From assembly GCF_009498525.1 (NCBI RefSeq), contig NZ_QSNT01000009.1:62001-126000 (forward strand): a stretch of DNA of 64,000 nucleotides, in the 5' to 3' direction. The stretch is from Rhizobium sp. ICMP 5592 (GTDB taxonomy: Bacteria > Pseudomonadota > Alphaproteobacteria > Rhizobiales > Rhizobiaceae). The notes under the pieces are model-generated. The model saw only the letters and a program-made list of their open reading frames with translations. It did not search any database and was not told where the DNA came from. The translations under genes and the position numbers were made by a program. Below, in pieces: positions 54,241-63,093 of this stretch; the stretch's first letter is position 1, and the number at the start of each line of letters is the position of its first letter.

Positions 54241-55269
54241 TCAGTCCTTCATGACCCCTTCCGAGCCGCCGGCATCGCGACCGGCCGGGTCAAGGGCCGG
54301 CTCCGCCGGGCGAAGCCTCCCTTGACGCGGGCGGTGCGAATGCGGCACGCCTCTTTCCTTTCTTTCCCGTTTTTGCTTTTCCCCGATTTTCAGGGTCGCG
54401 TTCCAATCCTCCTCGGGCGGGCGCAGCCGCGTCCAGTCGCACCCGGCGTCCTCGGCCAGCGCCCGCAACCGCTCGGCAAACAGATCCCCTTGTGCATTGG
54501 CGTCCGTCGCCGCGAGCAGCCGGGCGTCAGGTCGGGAGGCCAGTTCCCGCAGCGCGGCTTGCGTGGCCGGCGACCATCCACCGCCGGTGCTGAGATATAG
54601 CGTGCCGTCGCGCAACCCCTCGATCGCCGCAAGGCTCATGGCATCGATCGCGGCTTCAGTGACGGCCAGGCGCAACGCAGTATCCAACCCGATACGGAAG
54701 AGAACCTTCGTTCCCCCGGAGGCGAACCCCCGGTATTGTGGTCCGCGCGCCTCCCATCCGGTCACAACTCCGGCATTGTCCGTATGAGCTGCCCACATGC
54801 TGCCATAGGGGCCTTCCCGAAGCAGGTCGGCGTTGATCGCCGCATGGAGCAAAGGCGCCGGCAGCCAGCGCTCACTATTAAGGTAGCGCCATGTCGATGA
54901 TCCGGGCCATGGGCGGCGGCGCGCCCGCCAACGCTCAGGAAGAGAGAGGTCGCATCCTCCACCATGCCTCGGAGAGTGCCACTCCGGCTCTTTGATCTCA
55001 AAACCGACGAGGTCCGCGACCCTTGCGGCGCCTTCGAGAAAACCGACATGATCGAGATGCTCGACGAGCCCGAACACATCGCCTTTCGCATCGCTGAGCG
55101 GATCGAACCATCCGCGCCCGTCATGCGTGACGATAATAATTTCACTGCCACGGCGAAACTTGATCGCCCGCCGGGTGCTTTCCTTGATGTCGATGGCGAA
55201 CCTCGCCTGTTCAAGAACGGCCGCGCAGCTTACCCGTTCGCGCAGCGCCTCTATCTCTCTTCTCTTCAT
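54241..55269 (-). CDS. DUF3991 and TOPRIM domain protein (primase-like)
   Basis: Encodes 342 residues. The N-terminal part, KGDVFGLVEHLDHVGFLEGA, and the central SSTWRYLNSERWLP are DUF3991-type. The TOPRIM-like part has LAVTEAAIDAMSLAAIE and RLLAATDANAQGDLFA. This arrangement is found in plasmid primase-like proteins. The last 40 residues come from a GC-rich repeat and may not be functional. The start is uncertain: the ATG at 55269 (used here) or at 55302. Confidence 0.8.
   Translation of the reverse strand: MKRREIEALRERVSCAAVLEQARFAIDIKESTRRAIKFRRGSEIIIVTHDGRGWFDPLSDAKGDVFGLVEHLDHVGFLEGAARVADLVGFEIKEPEWHSPRHGGGCDLSLPERWRARRRPWPGSSTWRYLNSERWLPAPLLHAAINADLLREGPYGSMWAAHTDNAGVVTGWEARGPQYRGFASGGTKVLFRIGLDTALRLAVTEAAIDAMSLAAIEGLRDGTLYLSTGGGWSPATQAALRELASRPDARLLAATDANAQGDLFAERLRALAEDAGCDWTRLRPPEEDWNATLKIGEKQKRERKERGVPHSHRPRQGRLRPAEPALDPAGRDAGGSEGVMKD
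54291..54324. repeat. Palindromic GC-rich repeat in the 3' end of the TOPRIM gene
   Basis: CAAGGG and CCCTTG arms enclose further pairing (GGCT/AGCC). The 16 bases GGCGAAGCCTCCCTTG (54309-54324) recur exactly at 55413-55428, upstream of the same gene. It is a member of a dispersed palindromic repeat family, or a mosaic intergenic element. Confidence 0.55.
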
Positions 55270-55412
55270 TTTATTTCCGATCGCCCAGCGATCGGCCTCC
55301 ATTGCCTTTTCTTGCCCGTCGTTTCACGGGCACCTTTCGGCCAGCCGCGAAGAGCAAAGGCGGCAAGGGCGCGGCTGGCAATTGTCGGATCATGCAATGC
55401 CAGCTCAGCCGC

Positions 55413-55428
55413 GGCGAAGCCTCCCTTG
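55413..55428. repeat. Second copy of the 16-bp repeat
   Basis: GGCGAAGCCTCCCTTG, identical to 54309-54324. It is located in the leader of the TOPRIM gene. Confidence 0.6.
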
Positions 55429-55471
55429 CGGCCTGCAGCTCGCGAGTGGCACGCCAAAGGCAGTGGCCGGC

Positions 55472-55648
55472 TCAATGAGCCGGCCAGGGAAAAAACTCAT
55501 GCACGATCGCAAGATCGTCGTCGGCGTCGATCTCGTCAGAGGGAAGGACGCCGTACTCGCCATCGACCTTGAAGACGGTCACCGGGACCATCAGGTCGCG
55601 GGAAAGCTGAAAGGCATGGGACTGTGCGAGGGAAAGATCGTGCGACAT
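55472..55648 (-). CDS. Small acidic protein, 58 residues
   Basis: ATG at 55648 (MSHDLSLAQSHAFQLSRDLM) and a C-terminal acidic part (DEIDADDDLAIVHEF). No family is recognised. The stop codon sits inside a perfect hairpin (GGCCGGCTCA/TGAGCCGGCC). Confidence 0.5.
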   Translation of the reverse strand: MSHDLSLAQSHAFQLSRDLMVPVTVFKVDGEYGVLPSDEIDADDDLAIVHEFFPWPAH

Positions 55649-56189
55649 TTGAGAGGCTCCACCGGGAGCGGGCCAATTCCCGCTCGATGGCTCCTCAAAA
55701 GGCTCGGGTCCGGGCGCGATCACCGCGACGGCAAAGCCATAGCGGCCGCAGCTTGCTAGCGGACCCCTTGCGGGTTGATCGTGGAAGATCCGGAACCGGG
55801 CCAGGACGCCATCAAAAGAGAGCGGGATTGGTTTGCTTCCGCTGTGGACTCAGATTTTCCGCACTGCATTCACGCTTGTGTCGGCTCCTCACCGTCGCCC
55901 GCAGCAGAACGATTGCTTCCGTTTTCCAAACCGACGGCAAGGTCCGCACCATCGGCTGCCACGCCGATATCGCGGCAAAAGTTGCATAAAAGAAGAGCCC
56001 TAGCCAGCAGCTGGGCGTGTCAGAAATACGCTGTCCCGAGCTCTGAAAGTTTTCTACAGCGCGCTACGTGTGCACGCCGCAATAGGCCTCGACCGGAACA
56101 GGGCGATCGCCAATCAGGTCGTGTTCGGTGGGCAAGGTCATCGGTTCGACCCTTGAAGAAGAGCAGGGCCGTTAAGCCCTGCCGAAGAT
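55649..56189. other. 541-bp gap at the boundary to the metabolic cargo
   Basis: No gene is supported. It contains short open frames without ribosome binding sites and the terminator at 56163-56182. The change from plasmid-backbone genes to catabolic genes occurs here. Confidence 0.45.
56163..56182 (-). terminator. Hairpin after the M20 amidohydrolase gene
   Basis: GCAGGGC (56163-56169) and GCCCTGC (56176-56182), 6-base loop; on the minus strand TCTTCTTC follows. It is 7 bp after the stop codon and probably ends the transporter-amidohydrolase transcript. Confidence 0.55.
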
Positions 56190-57581
56190 TCAGCGCAAAC
56201 GTTGCGGCATCGCTTCCGCAGGGATCAATGACAGATAGCTTTCGCCGCCCAACTGCTCGCGATGCTCTTTTTTCGCGGCGACGACCAACGCTGGATCGAT
56301 CATTGCCCGCACTGCGGAGGCGGCCATGACCTTGCCGGCCTGCAGCATCCCCTTGTGCGCATAGCCAGAGGTCCCCTGTGCAACCATTTGCCAGGTATGG
56401 GGCGGCGTGCCGTGGGCCTCGGTCGCGACATAAACCTGCCCGGTCGGGACAAGCCAGCTCACGTCGCCTACATCGGTCGAGCCATGCAGGAACGTCGGTT
56501 CTTCCTGGAACGGGTTCAGGTCTTCCGACAGAATCTTGCCGCGTTTGGCGATCCGCTTCTGCGCCTCGGCCGGGAAGGTTTTCTGGATACTCCCTGCGAA
56601 ATCCTTTTCACTGTTGGAGAAGCCGGCGACACCAAGCTTTTCGAACTCCTGATGCATCATCCGTGCAAGTGTCACGTTTGGTACCAGGTCGGCGGAAGCC
56701 GCGTCGAACGTGATCTCCAGCTCGGTCCCGGTCATCAGCGCCGCGCCGCGTGCAACATCTTTCACCCTCTCGGTAATGTCGCGGACTTGGTCCATTCGGG
56801 GGGCGCGCACTTTGTAGAGCACCTGTGCCTGCGACTGCACGACATTCGGCGCCCGTCCACCCGTGTCGGTGATCGCGTAGTGGATGCGGCCGTCCTGAAG
56901 GATGTGCTCGCGCAGATAGTTGGAACCGACATTGGTCAGCTCGACGGCATCCAGCGCGGAGCGACCTAGATGCGGCTCGAACCCGGCATGCGCGCTGGTG
57001 CCGCGGAAGGTGAAGTAGAGCTGGTTCGTCGCCAGCATCCGCGCGTTGTAGGCAAGGTTTTCGTCCCACGGGTGCCAAGTGAAGGCCACGTCAACATCCG
57101 CGAACAGCCCCTCGCGCGCCATATATGCTTTGCCTCCGCCGCCTTCCTCGGCCGGGCAGCCGTAGTAGCGAATCGTGCCGTCGAAGCTCAACTCGTCCTT
57201 GCAGGCCTTCAGCGCGAGAATCGCCGCCAGCGCGCCGGTGCCCAGCAGGTTGTGACCACACCCATGGCCATTTCCGCCCTCGACGATGGGATCGTGGCTT
57301 GCGACGCCGCTATGTTGGCTAAGACCGGTCAATGCATCGAACTCGCCGAGGATGGCGACGACCGGGTGCCCCTCGCCATAGCTGGCGACGAAGGCGGTTT
57401 CGATATTGCCCGCGTTGCGCGTGACCGCGAAGCCCGCCTTTTCCAACTCGTCCGCCAGAAGGGCCGCGGACTTCGTCTCTTCATAGCGAATCTCGGCGAA
57501 GGACCAGATGGCGTCCGAGACGGATTTCAGATTTTCCGCATGCGCCGCGACGGTGCGCTCGATGATGTTGATATAGGTCAT
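56190..57581 (-). CDS. M20 family amidohydrolase, AbgB-like
   Basis: Encodes 463 residues. Metal-binding motifs are GNGHGCGHNLLGTG, YYGCPAEEGGGGKAYM and FTWHPWDEN. The dimerisation domain carries GTSAHAGFEPH, and HGSTDVGDVSW is near the C-terminus. These are typical of AbgB/amidohydrolase members of M20, which cleave aminobenzoyl-glutamate, N-acyl amino acids or indole-amino acid conjugates. The exact substrate is unknown. It follows the MFS gene by 9 bp, so uptake and hydrolysis of one compound is likely. Confidence 0.85.
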   Translation of the reverse strand: MTYINIIERTVAAHAENLKSVSDAIWSFAEIRYEETKSAALLADELEKAGFAVTRNAGNIETAFVASYGEGHPVVAILGEFDALTGLSQHSGVASHDPIVEGGNGHGCGHNLLGTGALAAILALKACKDELSFDGTIRYYGCPAEEGGGGKAYMAREGLFADVDVAFTWHPWDENLAYNARMLATNQLYFTFRGTSAHAGFEPHLGRSALDAVELTNVGSNYLREHILQDGRIHYAITDTGGRAPNVVQSQAQVLYKVRAPRMDQVRDITERVKDVARGAALMTGTELEITFDAASADLVPNVTLARMMHQEFEKLGVAGFSNSEKDFAGSIQKTFPAEAQKRIAKRGKILSEDLNPFQEEPTFLHGSTDVGDVSWLVPTGQVYVATEAHGTPPHTWQMVAQGTSGYAHKGMLQAGKVMAASAVRAMIDPALVVAAKKEHREQLGGESYLSLIPAEAMPQRLR

Positions 57582-57590
57582 GGTCTTCCT

Positions 57591-58814
57591 TCAGGCGGTC
57601 TGTTCGACGATTTTTTTGCTGTGGATGGCAGGGAGGGTTGTGGCGATGCCGCAGACGATGACGGCGCAGCCGACGATGACCGAGAAGGCAATGCCGTAAT
57701 TCTGGTCCGTTGCAGACAGGACTGCCCCAATCAGCATGGGTGATGCAAACGAGCCAAGCTGTGCCAGAGAATTGATGAGGCCCGTGGCCGTCCCGATCGA
57801 ATTCTGCGGGAAATGCTTCATGATGCTGACGAAGACACTGATCGAGATCGCATTCAGGAAGACGTTCGATACCGACAGGTAGGCGAAGGCCAGCGGGATC
57901 GATTCCGCGTTTGCCATCAGGTAGATGAACACTGCCGACACAGCTGAGCCGATGCAGATGAGGTATTTCTCCTTCTGGTGGAAGAAGCGGTCAAGCAACC
58001 AGCCACAGGTAAGAAAGGAGACAAATCCCAGCGTCGGCGGGATCATCGAATAGGCGCCCATCTCCATCATGCTCATGCCCTTGACCTTCACCCAGTAGGA
58101 TGGCAGCCAGGATTGCAGGCCCCAGAAGACGATGTTGGTGAAGAAATAGACCGCCGCGATCTTCCAGGTCAGGGTGTTCTTCAGCAACCCGCCGATGCGC
58201 TGTTTTTCCGAAATCTTCGGGCCGGCGTCTTTGGCGACCAGAGTATCGGAGCGCGGCGGCATGATGCAGTACAACATTATCGCCAGGACAAGGCCGACAG
58301 CGCCCAGCGCGAAGAACATCAGGCGCCAGCTATAGAATGCGATCAACGAGGTGATGACGATTGAGCCGAGGGCGAAGCCGACAGATGCACCCGATTGCAG
58401 AACCGACTTGGCGCGCGCCATTTGGGTTTTTTCGAAATTCTCCGTAATGGCGACAGAGCCGCCTGCGGGGAAGATTGCTTCCCCTGCACCAGTGACGGCA
58501 CGTGCTGCGGCCAATCCCACCGCGCTGGTCACGGCACCCGAGACCACCGTGCCCAACGACCAGACGGCCACAGCCGAACTCAGTACCCGGCGCGAGCCCA
58601 GACGGTCTACGAGATAGCCCCCAATCAACTGCGTCATCGAATATGCAAGGAAGAAGGCACTTATGATCATGCCCTGATGATCCGGCGTCAGGCCAAATTC
58701 CTCGCTGATCGGAATGATCGCGATGTTGATGGCGGTCTTGTCGAGAAAGCCAACGACCCAGCAGACAAACAGCATGCCGATGATGACGTGGCGACGCTTT
58801 ATTGTAGAAATCAT
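57591..58814 (-). CDS. MFS transporter (anion:cation symporter-like)
   Basis: Encodes 407 residues from the ATG at 58814. About 12 membrane segments are visible, with GFLDKTAINIAIIPISEEFG in the first loop region and the MFS motif GGYLVDRLGSRRVLS. The ACS family of carboxylate transporters has this pattern. It is co-transcribed with the M20 amidohydrolase gene and divergent from the PucR-type regulator gene, which probably controls it. Confidence 0.82.
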   Translation of the reverse strand: MISTIKRRHVIIGMLFVCWVVGFLDKTAINIAIIPISEEFGLTPDHQGMIISAFFLAYSMTQLIGGYLVDRLGSRRVLSSAVAVWSLGTVVSGAVTSAVGLAAARAVTGAGEAIFPAGGSVAITENFEKTQMARAKSVLQSGASVGFALGSIVITSLIAFYSWRLMFFALGAVGLVLAIMLYCIMPPRSDTLVAKDAGPKISEKQRIGGLLKNTLTWKIAAVYFFTNIVFWGLQSWLPSYWVKVKGMSMMEMGAYSMIPPTLGFVSFLTCGWLLDRFFHQKEKYLICIGSAVSAVFIYLMANAESIPLAFAYLSVSNVFLNAISISVFVSIMKHFPQNSIGTATGLINSLAQLGSFASPMLIGAVLSATDQNYGIAFSVIVGCAVIVCGIATTLPAIHSKKIVEQTA

Positions 58815-58905
58815 TTTCGCGGTTCCCTTTTTATTTTGGTTTTTAATGTTTGTGTCATCGCGATGAAATTCATATGTTGAAGGCTCCATACGAATTCAGA
58901 ATTTA

Positions 58906-60852
58906 GTGTGTGTTGTCACATGGAATGTTCGAGTGAAGATTGACTTGCTGTCACACCCGGTCCTGCGCGAACTGGCACAGTCTCGAGCGTTGCGCCTGAA
59001 GGACACCGATACCGAACCGGAAGGCGGCCCTGCCTCGATCCGCCATTCCATTGAACGCAAAGGAGAAACCCTCTACCTCGTCGTCGATCACTCTCATTTC
59101 ACAGCCAAACGGACCGAGTTTGCGATCTGCGATAAGGAAGGCGACAAAACGACTGCTCAAATTCTTCAGGCCGTTCAGGACGCCGTCATCGAGATTCTGA
59201 CCCGAACCTTTGAAATGCTTGCATCGGTAAATGCCGCAGTCATCAATTCATTGGACGAACACGAGATCGTCCATAACGTCCTGCGCGAGGTGATGAATGT
59301 GCTTCCGCATTGCGATGCCGGTGTTTTTCGCTTGTTTGACGAGGAAAGCGGCTTTCTCATCCCCGTTTCGCATGAAGGATTGCCCGAGGATTATACCCAT
59401 TATCGTGTCCAGCCGAACGAATCGATTTCGGGCGAGGTGTTCGCAACCGGACGACCGGCTATTCACAATGGCAGGCAGGACATCATCGCGGCCCATCGGG
59501 TCATGCGTCCCGAAAGTCAGTCCTTCATGGAACGCTCCGAGATAGCGAACGCGCTACTCTGCGTTCCCGTCATGGCCGAAGGGAAACGCCTGGGCACGCT
59601 GACGACGCTTTGCTTTTCCAACGATGGAGCCTTTTCGGTTTTTGACCGCACCGTCCTTGAATCACTGGCTGCTCAGATTGCGGTCGCCTATCAGCGGTCA
59701 CTGGCCTATCAGAACGCTGTCTCCACCTCACGCCGGCTTGAACAGATGCGCAATGATCTTGCGCGCAAGAATGCCGAACTGGACCGCGCCGTCGCGCTGC
59801 ACGAGGCGCTGCTGCGGATATTCTCCACCGGCAACGATCTGACAGAACAGCTCGATTCCGTGACGCGGCTGTTTCGCGTCGATTTCAGGTTCGAGAACGT
59901 GCTGGGGCTCGACTACCGGTCGACAGGGTGGAGCGACGACGGCGAAGCCTTACGCCAGACAGTCGATGTTGCTGAAGCGCCTGTCGGCCAGTTCCAGTTC
60001 CGGACTTCGGAGGATGCGGGTTTTCATCAAGTCCTGTTCGGCACGCTGGCGACATTCGTCGCGCTCGACTTTGTGCGCGACATGTCGCGGATGGACGTTC
60101 TGAATGCACGCAAGAAAGCGCATTTCGAAGCATTGGCCGCTGGCTTACCCTCCGATGGTCGTCGCGGCGGCCACGGATTTCGGCTCGATCGCTACAATCA
60201 GGTGTTTGTGGCGCGCGCCCCTCTAGGCGAGGTTTCCGGCAACCCGCGCCTTTCCCTTCACAAGTCCCTATCGGACCTCCAAGAGGGCATGACCTCCCCA
60301 AACTCCTTGCTCTTTCACCATGATGCCCAGATCGTCATACTGGTCTCCGCTTCGACCACGGCGGCGCTGGAACGAAATCTTCGAGCTATCTCCGACGCCG
60401 CGACGAAGCAGACCATCTCCGTCGGAGTAAGCGAGATTTATGAGACGAACGAACATCATTTGATGTCACGCGACTTGGCTACGCAAGCGGCGGAGGCGCT
60501 TTCGCGTCGTGGACGCTCGGGGCTTCTGCGGCATTGCGATATGGGGGTGGAACTGCTTCTGGAGGGGCGGGCGCGGCAGGATATCCTTGAATTCACTCGT
60601 CAAATATTGGCGCCTCTGCTTCAGGATCCGAGGCATCGCGTTCTGCACGACACTCTCTCACGCTACATTCACGAGGGAAAGTCAGCGACCCGCACCGCGC
60701 AGGCCCTAAAAATTCACCCAAACACGCTTTACCAGCGCCTGCAACGGGTGGAGACCCTGACGGGTCGCAAGATTGCCGACGCGGCTGATTTTACGCTGCT
60801 TAGCCTCGCCTGCCAGCTTCACGCGGAGTATTTCGGGCGTGTCACATCCTAG
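58906..60852 (+). CDS. GAF domain regulator with a PucR-type C-terminal HTH
   Basis: Encodes 648 residues from a GTG; another GTG at 58933 is possible. A GAF domain is at about 105-265 (LPHCDAGVFRLFDEESGFLI, then SISGEVFATGRPAI). A coiled-coil linker and an unassigned middle part follow. The C-terminal HTH (GKSATRTAQALKIHPNTLYQ, then RLQRVETLTG) is of the PucR/CdaR type. Divergent from the MFS-amidohydrolase operon with a 91-bp gap, it is probably the activator that responds to the operon's substrate. Confidence 0.82.
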   Translation: MCVVTWNVRVKIDLLSHPVLRELAQSRALRLKDTDTEPEGGPASIRHSIERKGETLYLVVDHSHFTAKRTEFAICDKEGDKTTAQILQAVQDAVIEILTRTFEMLASVNAAVINSLDEHEIVHNVLREVMNVLPHCDAGVFRLFDEESGFLIPVSHEGLPEDYTHYRVQPNESISGEVFATGRPAIHNGRQDIIAAHRVMRPESQSFMERSEIANALLCVPVMAEGKRLGTLTTLCFSNDGAFSVFDRTVLESLAAQIAVAYQRSLAYQNAVSTSRRLEQMRNDLARKNAELDRAVALHEALLRIFSTGNDLTEQLDSVTRLFRVDFRFENVLGLDYRSTGWSDDGEALRQTVDVAEAPVGQFQFRTSEDAGFHQVLFGTLATFVALDFVRDMSRMDVLNARKKAHFEALAAGLPSDGRRGGHGFRLDRYNQVFVARAPLGEVSGNPRLSLHKSLSDLQEGMTSPNSLLFHHDAQIVILVSASTTAALERNLRAISDAATKQTISVGVSEIYETNEHHLMSRDLATQAAEALSRRGRSGLLRHCDMGVELLLEGRARQDILEFTRQILAPLLQDPRHRVLHDTLSRYIHEGKSATRTAQALKIHPNTLYQRLQRVETLTGRKIADAADFTLLSLACQLHAEYFGRVTS

Positions 60853-60997
60853 GACGGCGACGCGTCGTTGCAATCGGGGGCCTCTCAAGCACAACGCCTG
60901 CAATTTGGCGAGCTCGTGAGAGCTGACCGCGATGAGCGATGCCTTCCGCAAGTCCCATCTGAAAGATGCGCGAGCGCCAGGTAGCGATCCTCTCAAG

Positions 60998-61198
60998 TCA
61001 ATCGGATTGAGACAGGTTCGCTTTCTCAATCGCCTCCTTGATCGACTTTGCCTCAAGCGAGACAAGCGCACGTTTTAGGTAAAGCTCAATTTCGGGGACG
61101 CTTTTACCCTCAAGCAGGGCGATCTCGGCGAGGGGCCTGCCTTGAAACACCCATCGGAGGCACGCTTTTTCAAGTGGCGGAAGCATCCATGTCTTCAT
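60998..61198 (-). CDS. Small LuxR-type HTH protein, possibly truncated
   Basis: Encodes 66 residues from the ATG at 61198, nearly only a LuxR-like helix-turn-helix: LPPLEKACLRWVFQGRPLAE, then IALLEGKSVPEIELYLKRAL. An upstream in-frame ATG at 61291 would extend it. A stand-alone HTH suggests a remnant of a larger regulator, perhaps of the AHL-responsive type, or a dominant-negative regulator. No ribosome binding site is visible. Confidence 0.45.
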   Translation of the reverse strand: MKTWMLPPLEKACLRWVFQGRPLAEIALLEGKSVPEIELYLKRALVSLEAKSIKEAIEKANLSQSD

Positions 61199-61399
61199 GA
61201 CCAAACTGATCCATTCAGTTATGTTATAACATGTCGCATAACCTAATTTATGGAACTTGCTTGCAATGCGTTGCCGATCCAAACAGTTCAATGGCGGTTC
61301 GCTTCTGGATTTGCCGCAAAGAACTTTTTGTTCGTTAAGCTAAATTGCATCGCAAAAGTGATCGCACAAGTAGGCACTATTTTGAGCGAAACGCACACA

Positions 61400-61558
61400 G
61401 ATGCGCGCCAAGATGTCCTTGTTCCGCGGGGGCATCATCCGTGCGGCGCGCCATATGGCTTCGAGATGTACTACCTCAACGCAGTGGCCGGTCCGCTTCG
61501 CAAATGGCGTTTCATTCCAGCTCCTCAAGTGCAGTGGATCATGGAGCGGGGCGCGTAG
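61400..61558 (+). pseudogene. Remnant of iolB (5-deoxy-glucuronate isomerase C-terminus)
   Basis: The frame encodes DVLVPRGHHPCGAPYGFEMY, then YLNAVAGPLRKWRF, which resembles the C-terminal part of IolB (pattern VPxGxHPxxAPxGYxxYYLNVMAG). Only about 50 of some 270 residues are present and no start is visible. It looks like a gene end left by a recombination event. Confidence 0.5.
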
Positions 61559-61589
61559 CCGTCGGATGCGACAGAACAAAGGATTCTAA

Positions 61590-61829
61590 ATGCCGTTGAT
61601 CAAAATTCACATCATCAAGGGGCGCTGCACGGTTGGAGAAGCCTACCGCCATATCCAATGCAACGTTCACTTTCCTCCCCGCTTCCGTGTGTCATTCAAG
61701 TATCCCCGCACAGGCAACGCAGTTTCCGGAGCAGTGAAGGCGACACTCTGGGTGTCTCGACATCAACCATCAGCCGCGGCTGGCTCAATTCGAGATCATA
61801 GGCTGCGGTTGCGTACACATTCATTTTGA
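61590..61829 (+). pseudogene. Possible remnant of a 4-oxalocrotonate tautomerase gene
   Basis: The frame begins MPLIKIHIIKGR, which matches the Pro1-containing N-terminus of tautomerases, and then loses similarity. Such a gene would fit the meta-cleavage pathway suggested by the adjacent aldolase. The evidence is only the first 12 residues. Confidence 0.35.
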
Positions 61830-61869
61830 AGGTGGCCCGCGCCCCTCTAAACTTCGAGGGAATGCTCCA

Positions 61870-63093
61870 CTAGGGCTGAAGGCAGCGTGCCTTTGACAGC
61901 GGGATACTCGCATTAGAGGCCAAACTCAGATCGACTTGGACGCCGAGCAACTTTCGTGCCATCCCCACGTCTCTAGGTGTGTTGATGGAGACTATTCCGC
62001 TCAACTTATCACCGTCCAAAAACAGAATGCTGAAAGCCCCATCGACGCTGCCTCTCAAACAGCGTGTGCGAGCTTCAGAAACGTCTCCAAGCATTTGTAA
62101 GCTCCGATCATACTGATCCGACCAGAACCAGGGCTGCGGAACTTCAGGCACCTCGGAACCAATAATAGCGGCTGCGGCGATTTCAGCTTGGCAATTTGCA
62201 TTCTGCCAGGATTCCAGTCGCATCCGCACTCCGTAATGCGGATGAAAAGCTTCCGCGCAATCGCCTATTGCATATATATTGGGATCGATTGTGCGAGAAT
62301 ACTTGTCCGCCAAAATTCCCTTATCCACTTCCAATCCCGCCAGAGACGCTAAAGCGAGATTGGGCTGCAAACCGATCGCAAGCACCGCGATGTCGGTAGC
62401 AAAACTTTCGCCGTTCGAAAGATTGGCAGCGACGCCGTCTGCGCTTGCATCAATCGACGCTAGCCCAGCATCAACGATCACGCGCACGCCCTGCGCTTGG
62501 TGCAGGTCAAGCAGATATCTCGAAACCTCCGGTGGAGCGGCCCGGCCGCATAGCCGCGGGCCGGCTTCGATGACAACGACCTCAAGTCCCCTATTTCGAG
62601 CACTGGCGGCGACTTCCAGACCAAGCCAGCCTCCTCCGACGACCAGCATGCTCCCTGCGTTCTCAAGCGCCCGATTGAGCGCGTTCGCATCGTCGGCAGT
62701 GCGGATCTGAAATAATCTTCGGTTGTCGCATTGCAAAGCGGTTAGGGACCGAGCGGTTCCTCCAACTGCGAGAATGAGTACATCATATGGGATGACTTCA
62801 CCCGTTGCGGCGACAACGTGTTTTTGATCTCGGTGAATGCCGGTGATTTCCAATCCAAGCTTCAGTTCGATATGCGCGGCGTCGAAATCGACTTCGGACA
62901 TAATCGGCTTCACCGTCGCTTGCGCTGTTTCCAACGCCGATTTTGACAGCTGGGGTCGCTCGTAAGGAAGATGAGGTTCTGCTCCGACGAGGGTGAGACG
63001 TCCCTTGTAACCAGCGGATCGCAGCGACGTCGCAGCTTTGGCTCCTGCCTGCCCTGCCCCAACAATGACGATCTGCCCTATTCCAATCGACAT
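61870..63093 (-). CDS. Ferredoxin reductase component (FAD/NAD-dependent)
   Basis: Encodes 407 residues from an ATG that overlaps the aldolase stop as TGATG, with GAGGAG upstream. FAD-binding IVIVGAGQAGAKAA, NADH-binding VVGGGWLGLEVA and the second FAD motif IYAIGDCAEA are in the order of ring-hydroxylating dioxygenase ferredoxin reductases and rubredoxin reductases. It passes electrons from NADH to a ferredoxin, and here probably serves aromatic degradation. Confidence 0.85.
   Translation of the reverse strand: MSIGIGQIVIVGAGQAGAKAATSLRSAGYKGRLTLVGAEPHLPYERPQLSKSALETAQATVKPIMSEVDFDAAHIELKLGLEITGIHRDQKHVVAATGEVIPYDVLILAVGGTARSLTALQCDNRRLFQIRTADDANALNRALENAGSMLVVGGGWLGLEVAASARNRGLEVVVIEAGPRLCGRAAPPEVSRYLLDLHQAQGVRVIVDAGLASIDASADGVAANLSNGESFATDIAVLAIGLQPNLALASLAGLEVDKGILADKYSRTIDPNIYAIGDCAEAFHPHYGVRMRLESWQNANCQAEIAAAAIIGSEVPEVPQPWFWSDQYDRSLQMLGDVSEARTRCLRGSVDGAFSILFLDGDKLSGIVSINTPRDVGMARKLLGVQVDLSLASNASIPLSKARCLQP

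Noticed and set aside
38602..55648. Long open frames through the GC-rich leaders as N-terminal extensions of the genes (for example of the ArdC-like, ParB-like and DUF736 genes)
   Set aside because: High GC makes long open frames common. Clear ribosome binding sites and conserved N-termini are found only at the downstream starts.
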